Program-made: the position numbers and the translations under genes
Shown here: piece by piece, positions 1 through 9,072 of the stretch
Layout: each line of letters starts with the position of its first letter
How positions within the stretch are numbered: position 1 is the stretch's first letter
Source: Mucilaginibacter paludis DSM 18603
Lineage (GTDB): Bacteria; Bacteroidota; Bacteroidia; Sphingobacteriales; Sphingobacteriaceae
Direction: 5' to 3'
NCBI RefSeq assembly: GCF_000166195.2
Contig: NZ_CM001403.1
Span: 8,234,877 to 8,298,876, forward strand
DNA: 64,000 nt
Notes under the pieces: generated by a model
What the model was told of the DNA's origin: nothing
Seen by the model: the letters and a program-made list of their open reading frames with translations, nothing else
Databases searched by the model: none

Positions 1-782
1 TCCAATTTTTTATAGGATGCCTCAGAGGATGCAAACCGGGCCGATATTCCCTTTTGCGCTGCCAGTTCAGCAGACGGGGGCATTACGGCGCTGAGTAATA
101 AGCCGCCCTTTTTCACTACATCAAATGATTTAACCTGGGTTTCACCGCCAACTAAATCTATCACTACATCAGCATCTTTCACCAGTTGGGTAAAATCCTG
201 TTTTTTATAGTCAATTATTTCATCGGCCCCAAGTGCCTTAACCAAGTCTACCCCGTTGCCAGAGGCTGTGCCGATAACATAGGCACCAAGGGCTTTGGCC
301 ATTTGTACCATGATACCGCCTACCGCACCAGCAGCCCCATGAATCAATATTTTTTGCCCGGCCTGTACATTACCCTCCTCTATCAAAAAGGTATAAGCCG
401 TTACCAGTGGGATAGCCAGCGCGGCAGCTTCGTTAAAGTTCAGGCCAGTTGGAATGGCAGCTACCTGGTCGGCTTTAATGGCTACATATTCGGCATAAGT
501 ACCACCAAACGTACTCGCAAATACTTTATCTCCTACTTTTATCCTGCTTACTTCATTGCCAATAGCCTCTACGGTTCCAGCGGCATCTGCTCCCGGGGTA
601 TATGGAAAATTGATGGGTATCTGATTTTTAAAGAAGCCAGATCGTACCTTTATTTCCATTGGGTTAACGGTTGTAGCCGCAACACGGATCAAAACCTCGT
701 TTGCTTTAGGCGCCGGTTTCTCCACCTCACTTAGTTTGATCACATCCGAATTTCCGTATCCTGTAAATTGTATTGCTTTCAT
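1..782 (-). CDS. NADPH:quinone reductase-like MDR oxidoreductase, 3' end beyond window
   Basis: About 260 codons are visible on the minus strand, beginning at ATG 782 (MKAIQYTGYGNSDVIKL or close to it) and still open at base 1, so the C-terminus is outside the window. The N-terminal GroES-like fold is followed by a Rossmann segment with the dinucleotide motif HGAAGAVGG near residue 148, typical of zinc-independent medium-chain reductases of the quinone oxidoreductase class. No zinc-ligand cysteine cluster is seen. Such enzymes reduce quinones or enones with NADPH in the cytoplasm; the substrate cannot be told. It appears to be a single gene, reading away from the DUF5695 gene's upstream side and unrelated to the pectin genes next to it. 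Confidence 0.85.
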   Translation of the reverse strand, partial: MKAIQFTGYGNSDVIKLSEVEKPAPKANEVLIRVAATTVNPMEIKVRSGFFKNQIPINFPYTPGADAAGTVEAIGNEVSRIKVGDKVFASTFGGTYAEYVAIKADQVAAIPTGLNFNEAAALAIPLVTAYTFLIEEGNVQAGQKILIHGAAGAVGGIMVQMAKALGAYVIGTASGNGVDLVKALGADEIIDYKKQDFTQLVKDADVVIDLVGGETQVKSFDVVKKGGLLLSAVMPPSAELAAQKGISARFASSEASYKKL

Positions 783-904
783 AGTGTTTTTATTGTAAAG
801 CTAAGAAACTCCTATTGGTTAACCAGCCACTGATTTTTGTTTTTATGCAATGTGACACAAAAGCACTAATGAGATATTCAATAATACGAAGGCTTTTTGC
901 TCGG

Positions 905-3673
905 TTAATCAGCTGATGGGCTTAAAGTAACCTGCCTTAATCCATTCAATAATGGAATCACGTATGCTCCTCTTTTCTTTGCTATGTTTTTTTCTACGGT
1001 ATAGCTGCCAGTTTTTACCGGGGACTGGCTTACATCAAGGTAAGCCACAGGTGTATCATCGTATTTTCTATCGAGCCAAACTAAAATCTTTTTTGTAGTT
1101 GTGTTATAGGCTATTTTACTAAATGTACCCGCTTTTAAAGTAAGCCAAAGCGCCGCCGGTGCTATGTAAATTTTTGACCTGGAGCCATTGGTTATGGCAA
1201 CATTAACCCATGGGCCTGATTGGGTAAGATTTCCGCCAAAGGCAAGCCAGCCCAAATCGGCATCGTGGGTAAGGTAGACTGCGCTGTTAACAGCGTATCC
1301 AAAAAAATTAGACCCATAATCGCCGGATAAGCCGTCAATTTTTAAAGTGGAAGGGAAAGAATGGAAAGCTGCCGGGCCGAAGCCATCGGGTGTAATGTTA
1401 GCGATAGATCCCATTAAACCACCGTAACCCACACGAAGCATATACAAATCGCCCAGCTTTTTGCGATAGGCTGATAAAACAGGTATAGCATTTAAACCTG
1501 ATCCGTAGTGATGCAGCTGCCGCTCTATCCGCGAAAGTTTTCCCCCATATAAAAAGTCCCAATACCTACGGGCCGATCCATTATAGCCCCAATGCGGAAT
1601 GGTGGGCATATAGGCAAAAATAGCGTTGATGGTTGTTGCAGCTTTGTCTGCATAGCCAAAATAATCCGACCAAAGGTACACTTCTTCTTGCCCTGTAGAA
1701 TCCCAGGGCATTTCGCTGCCAAAGGGATAGAGCAAGGTGCGCCAATGATCGGCCCTTGCCTTCATTGCCAATTCCAGTTCGTTGGCTTCCTTTTGCCATC
1801 CTTCGGCTTTGAGGTCCATCAGGATCAGGTAAAACACCGTCCCCTCCATTTGGCCGTACTGGGCGTAATAGGGCGCCAACTGCACCATAGCCATTGAAGT
1901 ATGGAAGGCGTTTTGTAGATACCATGCCCATGGCTTATCGGTAACTAAGCCGGTATGATAACGCGCCAGGCGGTAAAGCGCCCAATGCGCCGCGGCCACG
2001 TGCGGGTAATTGTATGACCGGCCTACATCGTTAGCGGCTTTACGATCCCAGGCGGCCCAGGTTTTGTAGTTGATGGTATCGCTATAGGTTCCGGGCGGCA
2101 TCTCATTGGGTTGGTAGTAGAAAACACTTTTCTTGACCCCGTATTTCTGCTCGCCCTCGTTATGTTGTATGTTACCCCACATAGTATGCCCAACAAAAAC
2201 CTGCAGCCTGGCAATTTCTGCTTTATCAGGCTGCACCACCTCTTTCATCACAGCGCCTAACCAGCCCCCGGCCCCTCCTTCGTCGCTTAAACCGGGTATC
2301 CATGCGCGGCTATCTTGTGTTACCTGTTTCTTGCTTTCATAATCATAGCTGATTACAGACTGATCGCGCCCAAACGGATCTGATTGGTTTTCAAACCATT
2401 GCTCGTGGGTCAAAAAATGCCCGTAGTCCTTCAACACCTCGGCTTCCGGCTTAATTACTTTATAATTAACAGTTTGAATAAGGCCGTCCTGATAGGTAAT
2501 AGTTAACCTGGCGCGGCCCCATATTTTACCTCTTACCTGGTATAATTGATGTGTAGCATTGCCATCAGCAACGGCTTTAACGGTTAATGCTCCTTGCGGC
2601 TCTACCTGTAAGGCACTGACCTTCTTGCTGTAACTTAAAAATAATTTAGCGTCAACATCCATCGGCAGCACATAACCGGGTATCCCAATAGCTACCGGCC
2701 TGTTATTTACCTTCAAGGTAGGCTCAATATCCTGTGGCGAAGCGGCCAGTATAAATTTAACGCCGTATTCGGTAGTGCCTCCGGGATTTAAACTTACTGC
2801 TGTTGGCTTGTTCCATGGTTCGGCCTTACTCCAATCATTTTCCGCGTAAGCTTTACTATGTACCATCCATTCGTAAAACCCTTCAAAATCAATCCCACGC
2901 GGTGTGGGGTCGTCCAACAAAGGGTTATAAGCTTCAAAAGGCGTTTTGTTAAAAGGTAATACCAATAAAACCGGGCCATGCCCGTTTAAGCGGGTTACTT
3001 GCAGGTACCCGGCATCTTTCCCTATATAGGGATCGTAAAAAACATTAGTAGCGTGTGCGTCTTCGAGTGTTTTACCCTGAAGTATATTATTAAAAATCAT
3101 GGGGATGCCCAGCGAGCCCAGTTCCACAACACGGTTACTGATATTTTTCAGTTTAAAAAGCAGTACCAATTGGCCATCAACTAATTCCCAATACCGCTCC
3201 ACGCGGATCGGCATACCGTCTGGTAAGGTGTTGGTTAAATCGGCAGCGGCAAGCACATTTTTCCCGCCGGTACTTATCGGGCTAACCTCCTGCCTTCCGC
3301 TTGCAGTTGAATAGCTTTTCCACCCGGTTTGCCCTTGCTCTCTTAAACGTATATTTAAATCGCCCAGGTGATACATGTGGTTGCCACTGCGCAGTTTAAG
3401 GCGATCGTGAGGTGTAAAATCAAAAACGGTATCGACATTGGATTGCAGCGTCGCTACGGTTTGCGACGCTTTAACTAATTGCAGCCGGAAGGCCGGAGTT
3501 TTAAAACTGAGAAGGCCTTTTTCAAGCCCCAGGGTAGCAGGTTTCGATTCCAGATTTTTCCACGGATCTTGTGCTATAAGCCTTTCGGAACTACACAACA
3601 AGCCCCCGGCAATCACCAATAGACAATTCAATGTTTTACATAACTTTTTTTGCTTTGCTACAAAGGGAAACAT
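905..3673 (-). CDS. Secreted DUF5695-type protein, probable polysaccharide-active enzyme
   Basis: A protein of about 920 residues. I place the start at ATG 3673 because it is followed by a good signal peptide (KKLCKTLNCLLVIAGG, cleavage near LIAQ); a further 17 codons upstream are open but look non-coding. The N-terminal ~400 residues read as beta-sandwich (FDFTPHDRLKL, RVERYWELVDGQLVLLF). The C-terminal half is rich in Trp and Tyr helices (NYPHVAAAHWALYRLARYH, WGYNGSARRYWDF), as in (alpha/alpha) toroid glycosidases. I recognise it as the DUF5695 family of Bacteroidota. The next genes degrade pectin, so a periplasmic role on pectic side chains is inferred; no reaction or catalytic residue is established. 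Confidence 0.7.
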   Translation of the reverse strand: MFPFVAKQKKLCKTLNCLLVIAGGLLCSSERLIAQDPWKNLESKPATLGLEKGLLSFKTPAFRLQLVKASQTVATLQSNVDTVFDFTPHDRLKLRSGNHMYHLGDLNIRLREQGQTGWKSYSTASGRQEVSPISTGGKNVLAAADLTNTLPDGMPIRVERYWELVDGQLVLLFKLKNISNRVVELGSLGIPMIFNNILQGKTLEDAHATNVFYDPYIGKDAGYLQVTRLNGHGPVLLVLPFNKTPFEAYNPLLDDPTPRGIDFEGFYEWMVHSKAYAENDWSKAEPWNKPTAVSLNPGGTTEYGVKFILAASPQDIEPTLKVNNRPVAIGIPGYVLPMDVDAKLFLSYSKKVSALQVEPQGALTVKAVADGNATHQLYQVRGKIWGRARLTITYQDGLIQTVNYKVIKPEAEVLKDYGHFLTHEQWFENQSDPFGRDQSVISYDYESKKQVTQDSRAWIPGLSDEGGAGGWLGAVMKEVVQPDKAEIARLQVFVGHTMWGNIQHNEGEQKYGVKKSVFYYQPNEMPPGTYSDTINYKTWAAWDRKAANDVGRSYNYPHVAAAHWALYRLARYHTGLVTDKPWAWYLQNAFHTSMAMVQLAPYYAQYGQMEGTVFYLILMDLKAEGWQKEANELELAMKARADHWRTLLYPFGSEMPWDSTGQEEVYLWSDYFGYADKAATTINAIFAYMPTIPHWGYNGSARRYWDFLYGGKLSRIERQLHHYGSGLNAIPVLSAYRKKLGDLYMLRVGYGGLMGSIANITPDGFGPAAFHSFPSTLKIDGLSGDYGSNFFGYAVNSAVYLTHDADLGWLAFGGNLTQSGPWVNVAITNGSRSKIYIAPAALWLTLKAGTFSKIAYNTTTKKILVWLDRKYDDTPVAYLDVSQSPVKTGSYTVEKNIAKKRGAYVIPLLNGLRQVTLSPSAD

Positions 3674-3878
3674 ATGGATATGATATGAGTAAAATGTCGT
3701 AATGAAGGATTTTAACAACATCAAAACTAAGTGAAATGTAACGTTGCGGCTACCATTAATTTGCCTATTGGTAGCTACTTATTAGCCATTAATGATAGCT
3801 GGGTTTACAATATTGCCTTAACCCCACTCCTCGCTTCAATATCTTGGCTTTGAGCGCCATGATCTATCTTACAGGACT

Positions 3879-3886
3879 TATCTTTG
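3879..3886 (+). promoter_or_regulatory. -7 box TATCTTTG upstream of the DUF1801 gene
   Basis: Matches the Bacteroidota sigma-factor -7 consensus TAnnTTTG, ending 18 bases before ATG 3905. A TTTG at 3849-3852 could be the -33 element, but the spacing is longer than usual. Confidence 0.5.
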
Positions 3887-3904
3887 TAAACCAAATTAAA
3901 CACC

Positions 3905-4273
3905 ATGTCAGCAAAAAAGGTAAAATTTGAAACAGTCGACGAGTACATCAGCGCCTTTCCGCAAACGATAAGGGAAACACTCGAAAAAGTGCGCCATACC
4001 ATTCAAAAGACAGCGCCGGATGCCCTTGAAACTATAAGTTACCAAATTCCCGCTTTTACATATGGTAGGGTAATGCTGTATTTCGCGGCATATAAAAACC
4101 ACTATTCACTTACCATCCCCCATCCCGGTAAAGTTTTAGAAACTTTTAAAGATGAACTTTCGGTTTACGATATCTCTAAATCAACCATCAGGTTCCCGAT
4201 AGATCACCCTTTTCCTTTTGATCTGTTAGCTTCAATATCAAGGTTTAGAATGGAGGAGTGCCGGGAGAAATAA
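3905..4273 (+). CDS. DUF1801 / YdhG-like small protein
   Basis: A 122-residue cytoplasmic protein with the DUF1801 pattern: VDEYISAFPQTIRETLEKVR, then a conserved SYQIPAF segment (residues ~46-52) and a C-terminal TIRFPIDHPFPFDL stretch. The family has the YdhG fold, sometimes proposed to help iron handling (frataxin-like), but its biochemical role is not settled. It has its own -7 box upstream and no partner gene in the same direction within 500 bases, so it is probably monocistronic. Confidence 0.8.
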   Translation: MSAKKVKFETVDEYISAFPQTIRETLEKVRHTIQKTAPDALETISYQIPAFTYGRVMLYFAAYKNHYSLTIPHPGKVLETFKDELSVYDISKSTIRFPIDHPFPFDLLASISRFRMEECREK

Positions 4274-4865
4274 TACTTACGCCTATAGCTTATGTTCGCA
4301 CTATGGGGCATTTTTGCAATTGATGCGGTACATTAGAATCAGGTTGTTTTATAGTTGCTTTGAACCGGCACGTAATGATATTGGGTATCCAACCCACCTG
4401 CACTATCTACGATTTACCAAATTGGTAACCCAGCGCCTCAGGCACCCGATTGCGTTCAAAATCAGGCACCTGTTTATTTAGAAACATCTCATCAAAAACA
4501 GAGATTAAATAAGCTTTAGCTTAAATTGGGGTTTGTTTAATGTTGACAAATACGTTTAAACGGTGTCGTAGGTTCCAAGGACATTGTTGCCGAACTACCA
4601 GGTTAAACAATAAATGTTATCTGCCAGTGTGTTATAACTCCATACTGTTTCCTAACTATCTATGCGTCAAACGTCCCATTCAGAATAATATACCGAATTT
4701 TGAACAAATTCGAGCAAATTTCGAACATCCTCTTTTTGCACTCTCATTAGTTTTGACTCACCAATTGTATTGATGAATGTTTTTTAAACTGCATTTGTCA
4801 ACATTAAATAAACACCAATTAATTAACCATTAATCTTAAATTCTATGAGAAGAAATTTTTTGTTC
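4274..4865. other. 592-bp AT-rich intergenic region
   Basis: No convincing gene is seen. Short open frames here have no start context or recognisable protein. The last ~80 bases before the PL1 lipoprotein gene are very AT-rich and contain TGCATTTG near 4791, a weak match to the -7 consensus, so this is probably the promoter region of that gene. Confidence 0.5.
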
Positions 4866-6059
4866 ATGAAAAGTCAAACTAAATTATTTTGTCTTGCAAT
4901 GTTGACGTGTTCACTATTGCTTTTTAATGCCTGCAAGAAAGATACGGCAAATGATAGCTTGAAGCCAAGTTTAAGTCTTTCTAACGCAACTAACAGTCTG
5001 GCCACTTTAGCAACTACCAATAGTGGCGGGTATTCAACAACTACAGGTGCAGGTTCACTCGCCGCAGTTACAGTCACCAATTTAAGTCAGCTTCAAACCG
5101 CTATTAGCAACGGCAATCGTCATATCATTATCAGTGGTAATATATATGGTGGTTCAGTGCCTTTAACGTTCACATTTTCTACCACCGCATGGAATAATAC
5201 GACCATTGAAGGGGCCAGCGGTGGGGGTGCGATTCTGCAAAATATTCAGCTAAAGTTTGATGGCGAATTGCTTTCAAGCGGTACTAATATTCAAAATATA
5301 TTGGTCAAAAACATCACCTTCTATGGCAATATACCAGCATTGCAGGCTTTGCCATCAAGCGAAACAGATATCAGCGTTTCCGGTAACCATTCCGGTGTAA
5401 ATTACTTGGGTGTTTCTTTCCGTCGCTGTACCAACGTCTGGTTTGATCATTGCGCAATCTATAATACAAGCGATGATCTTTGGTGTGCCACTCTCCTTTC
5501 CGATAATCTTACCATCTCTTACTGTCACTTTTATTTTACCAGCAGTTGGTTAAATATGAGCCCAAATCCGTCTTGGAACTGGGTTGGTAATTATCAGCCC
5601 CTTGCCGATGAGCGGCTCTGTGCTGTTATAGGTCAAAATTACACAGACTCTTATACATACGGCTCTCAAAAACTGCATATCACTATGCACCATAATTGGT
5701 TCGGTCCATTATTAAAAGGCCGTCCGCTATGTCGCGGGTATGTCCATTTTTACAACAACTACTTCGATAACAGCACGTCTGGCAGTGGTCAGTATAATGC
5801 TATTCAAATTGGTAGCGGCTCCAAAGTTTATTCGGAGAGTAATTACTTTTATCAAACCAACCAAACAAATCAGGTCGGTTTGGATGATGCCACCCATACG
5901 GCATATACGTTTTGTGAGCAAAATAACACTTACAATACCAGTAGCATCGGTGTATCTGGTGCCGCCTGGCCTGGTAGTACGCCGGTTTCCTATACTTATT
6001 CGGTTATTGCCGCCAGCTCTGTTCCAAGTACAGTACAAAGCCAGGCAGGGCCGCATTAA
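4866..6059 (+). CDS. Pectate lyase (PL1-like), lipoprotein
   Basis: About 397 residues from ATG 4866, chosen because it gives a clean lipoprotein signal (MKSQTKLFCLAMLTCSLL, lipobox FNAC with Cys23); an in-frame ATG lies seven codons upstream. A Ser/Thr/Asn-rich linker is followed by a right-handed beta-helix with PL1 landmarks: NVWFDHCAIYN, LSDNLTISYCHF, ITMHHNWFGP, then KGRPLCRGYVHFYNNYF. The last corresponds to the RxPxxR catalytic-arginine region. PL1 enzymes cut homogalacturonan by calcium-dependent beta-elimination. The usual SxDHK segment is replaced by SSWLNM, so activity should not be assumed. It is transcribed alone and probably sits on the outer membrane. Confidence 0.8.
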   Translation: MKSQTKLFCLAMLTCSLLLFNACKKDTANDSLKPSLSLSNATNSLATLATTNSGGYSTTTGAGSLAAVTVTNLSQLQTAISNGNRHIIISGNIYGGSVPLTFTFSTTAWNNTTIEGASGGGAILQNIQLKFDGELLSSGTNIQNILVKNITFYGNIPALQALPSSETDISVSGNHSGVNYLGVSFRRCTNVWFDHCAIYNTSDDLWCATLLSDNLTISYCHFYFTSSWLNMSPNPSWNWVGNYQPLADERLCAVIGQNYTDSYTYGSQKLHITMHHNWFGPLLKGRPLCRGYVHFYNNYFDNSTSGSGQYNAIQIGSGSKVYSESNYFYQTNQTNQVGLDDATHTAYTFCEQNNTYNTSSIGVSGAAWPGSTPVSYTYSVIAASSVPSTVQSQAGPH

Positions 6060-6109
6060 TTAAACAGATAAATATATAGTTTGGGTTTACTTTAGGTCTT
6101 AATTATTCA

Positions 6110-6150
6110 AAGAGGCTATCACTTCAAATCGTGATCAGCCTCTTTTTGTT
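6110..6150 (+). terminator. Intrinsic terminator after the PL1 lipoprotein gene
   Basis: The stem AGAGGCT(a)TCAC pairs with GTGA(tc)AGCCTCT and is followed by TTTTTG, about 50 bases after the stop codon. Confidence 0.8.
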
Positions 6151-6343
6151 TATTTTATTAGGGTAAATGTAATTTATAAGAGTAAATCGGCAAATTACAA
6201 ATGGCTAATAGGTGGCAAAAAAATTAGTTTAGCATTGCTTTAATTTGATAACCTCGGTAACTTTTATCAGGCCATTTTTAAATGATTCCGCTTTCTGTAG
6301 TTGCTAATCATCTAATCCCTTGCCGTCCAATATTTATTGTATA

Positions 6344-6380
6344 TAAAAAGCCCGCTATCCCTTTTGGAAAGCAGGCTTAT
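6344..6380 (-). terminator. Intrinsic terminator for the minus-strand PL1-like gene
   Basis: On the minus strand AAGCCtGCT...AGCgGGCTT forms a hairpin followed by TTTTTATA, just downstream of the stop codon at 6398. Confidence 0.8.
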
Positions 6381-6397
6381 CACGAAAAATTGCAATT

Positions 6398-8056
6398 CTA
6401 TTTACTGGCAAGGTTAGGTATAATCGTACCCAATGGCACAAGGCTGTTCAAATAAATTTCAATATTGGTATAGCCGCCGCCATTTTTGGGAAACTGGTAA
6501 GCATCAGCAGCATTGTGCGGGTTTAAACCATGTTTCAATTCATACGCATCGGGCATACCGTCGTTATCAGAGTCTTTGTAAGGTGTGCCTTTGTATTCAG
6601 GGTATCCGCCCACTTGCGCCGGATCAGTAACGATGCCTTTTTTGTAAGTGTCATCAGGCAAGCGGTGTTTAACCCATTGGCTGCCGTTACTATTGTCTGT
6701 ACCCTCAACATACGATATTTTCCCGGTTTTTACTTCCTCAATAATGCGTTTGTCAACCGCATCTTGCTTAGGCAAAAAAGCTCCTACGTTTTTCAATACA
6801 TAATCATAAGATTGCTGTGCTGTCATCATCGTGATCTTAGCCATTGGGAAGGGTGTATTTACGCGAATACTATCGGTATACCGCCCTGCATCGGGCATAG
6901 TTTCAATTTGTATACCACCGTTCCAATTATCCTTGGTTACTTTATCATATCCTTCCATAATATTACCATTTGCATAAACACGGCCAAATAAACCTTTATT
7001 TGATTTATCCCTGCCCGATTCCGGTTTTAAAATACGGTGGCCAACAGGTTTATCGGCAGATGTAATAGGCCCCGGTTTGAAATAGTTATTGATGATGTTG
7101 TATAACGATTTATTATCGCCGCCATCAATACTACGATCCCACCAATTAAAGATGACGTTGTTGGCAAAGCCAAAATCGCCATCCATACCCACTGAAGGGT
7201 TACGTGAGATATTATTGGCCCACAGGTTGCGCATAAAGGTGCTGTTGCGGCCACCAAGCGTGCTGCCAAAAGCGTGGTTATAGGTATCTAAACCTTCAGC
7301 AAAAATAGAGTTTTGTACGGTGATATTCACGGTAGGCAACTTATCATGCGCGCCGCTGCGATCATATACGTGGCGATAGAACGACATGACTTCATCCAGC
7401 CCCCAGCTTCCGGATACGTGATCCAAAATGATATTGCCAACCGGGTTACCGCCAAAGGCATCGTCCCTGCGGGTAACATCGGTAGCTCCCCTGCGGAAAC
7501 GCATAAAGCGTACTACCACATCGTGAGTATCGATCCATACTGATTCACCGGCTATACAAATACCATCGCCAGGCGCGCTTTGGCCCTCAATGGTAATATA
7601 AGGCGCCCTGATGCTGATCGGCAGTTTTAGCCGGATAATTCCAGCCACGTTAAACACAATGATACGGGCCCCGCCTTGCTCGCAGGCATCGCGCAAGGTA
7701 CCCGGCCCCGAATCGGCAAGACTGGTTACCACAATGACACGGCCACCACGACCGCCAAAAGAATAGGCACCGCCGCCTTCTGCGCCCGGAAATGCCGGGA
7801 TTTTGGCTTGAGGCAGATCAGAAGCCTTGGCGGCCCATGGAATGTAAGGTTTCCCGTTTTTTTCGTCGGCTTGTATAATGGGTTGTATTTTTTCCCATAC
7901 CATGTCCGAGCGCCGCTTCTCGGCGTTCATCACCGAATCGGATTTAGCCTGCATTGCCGGAGGAACTCTTGGATACTGTGCCTGTGCGGTGTGGAAACCC
8001 AAAGCAGAAATAGCCATACTGGCAGCAGCAAAAAGATGTTTATGCTTAATGATCAT
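6398..8056 (-). CDS. Secreted pectate lyase-like protein (PL1-type beta-helix)
   Basis: 552 residues with a signal peptide ending at AQAQ (residue ~27). After a helical leader, the beta-helix starts at FPGAEGGGAYSFGGRGG, the signature of Bacteroidota PL1-like lyases, and continues with ITIEGQSAPGDG and ILDHVSGSWGLDEV. The C-terminus carries a calcium-binding DSDNDGMPDAYELKHGLNP repeat (residues ~497-515), as in thrombospondin type 3. Such enzymes cleave polygalacturonate by beta-elimination in the periplasm or at the surface. It is the first of two similar lyases here (the other is at 58279-59577). It lies 18 bases after the DUF3826 gene and is probably co-transcribed with it. Confidence 0.85.
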   Translation of the reverse strand: MIIKHKHLFAAASMAISALGFHTAQAQYPRVPPAMQAKSDSVMNAEKRRSDMVWEKIQPIIQADEKNGKPYIPWAAKASDLPQAKIPAFPGAEGGGAYSFGGRGGRVIVVTSLADSGPGTLRDACEQGGARIIVFNVAGIIRLKLPISIRAPYITIEGQSAPGDGICIAGESVWIDTHDVVVRFMRFRRGATDVTRRDDAFGGNPVGNIILDHVSGSWGLDEVMSFYRHVYDRSGAHDKLPTVNITVQNSIFAEGLDTYNHAFGSTLGGRNSTFMRNLWANNISRNPSVGMDGDFGFANNVIFNWWDRSIDGGDNKSLYNIINNYFKPGPITSADKPVGHRILKPESGRDKSNKGLFGRVYANGNIMEGYDKVTKDNWNGGIQIETMPDAGRYTDSIRVNTPFPMAKITMMTAQQSYDYVLKNVGAFLPKQDAVDKRIIEEVKTGKISYVEGTDNSNGSQWVKHRLPDDTYKKGIVTDPAQVGGYPEYKGTPYKDSDNDGMPDAYELKHGLNPHNAADAYQFPKNGGGYTNIEIYLNSLVPLGTIIPNLASK

Positions 8057-8074
8057 TATAATTTGATTTTTAAA

Positions 8075-8779
8075 TTAGGGTTTAGCAGGTTTAGCGTTAC
8101 CTGCTGCTTTTTTAGCTTTGGCCTGGTCGGCGTAATTTTTATACATCTGTTTCCAGTTACGGCCATTGTTGTTAAAGTAATCTTCTATTTTGGTTTTGTA
8201 TATTTTGAAGATCACCGAGATCTGGTCGATATTTTTATAATCTACCGCCTGTTCCCTGGCTAATTTTAAATTGGTTAAAATAAAGCTTTCTTCAACCTGC
8301 GTTAAATCAGGTACTATGGATTTATACCCGCTCATGGTAAAGGCTACTTTGCCGATAGTATATTTATCCAGTATCAGTTCTACCTGTTCTTCCGTCAGGT
8401 CTTTGCGCAGGCCAGCCATCAGGTCATCATGAACGGTTTTAGGAATGGTTGAGTTGATGATCAACTGGCGCTCTAATTTACTGAATACTTTGCCAGTGAT
8501 GGGATTGATACCTTCGGGTGTTAAAGTATAAGGATGGTTGTTGTTCCAATCGCGAACTGCCATTAAATGGGCGGTGATTACAGCGGCTACACGAGCTTCT
8601 TTAGCGGCATCGTTTAAGTTAAGGGCGGCTACCCATTGGCCTGCCCTGACATCCGGGTCCGACTTGGATTTTACCGTTGTTGCTTTGTCGCCTGCGGGTG
8701 TGGCAGTCTGTGCATACAAGCCAGCAGAAAACAAGGCACAGGCTATCGAGAAAGCAAAAATAATATAAGTACTTTTCAT
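8075..8779 (-). CDS. Secreted DUF3826 protein
   Basis: 234 residues with a signal peptide (YIIFAFSIACALFSAGLYAQ). The body is mostly helical and Lys-rich at the C-terminus (KQMYKNYADQAKAKKAAG). I recognise DUF3826, a family found in Bacteroidota pectin loci next to PL1-like lyases and the DUF-rich hydrolases present here. No enzymatic motif is visible. It is the first gene of a two-gene minus-strand unit with the lyase downstream (18-bp gap), so it may be a binding or accessory protein for pectic oligosaccharides; this is inference. Confidence 0.75.
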   Translation of the reverse strand: MKSTYIIFAFSIACALFSAGLYAQTATPAGDKATTVKSKSDPDVRAGQWVAALNLNDAAKEARVAAVITAHLMAVRDWNNNHPYTLTPEGINPITGKVFSKLERQLIINSTIPKTVHDDLMAGLRKDLTEEQVELILDKYTIGKVAFTMSGYKSIVPDLTQVEESFILTNLKLAREQAVDYKNIDQISVIFKIYKTKIEDYFNNNGRNWKQMYKNYADQAKAKKAAGNAKPAKP

Positions 8780-9072
8780 TTATTTAGGGGTTTATGATGC
8801 AATTGGTGTGCAAATGGGTTTTAAAAAGGTAAAGTTACATACTCCTGTTGCGCTTGATTAAAATAGATTACCAGATATATGTACAATCTTATCTTATTTG
8901 CAGGCTGGGCATCTACATTAAAAAAAAGATAATCTACATTTGATATTAATAGGAGACGGAAGCGAGAAGTTTGAAGCAGGAAGCAAACCCTTATGAGAGA
9001 TGCTTTATGCTATATTTTTCTTACCTAATACCAATTACAATACTTATAACCCGCATACAATCAAATTAAATA

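Noticed and set aside
186..734. 182-codon open frame on the plus strand opposite the quinone reductase
   Set aside because: It is antisense to an intact MDR gene with clear motifs, and its translation has no recognisable domain or start context.
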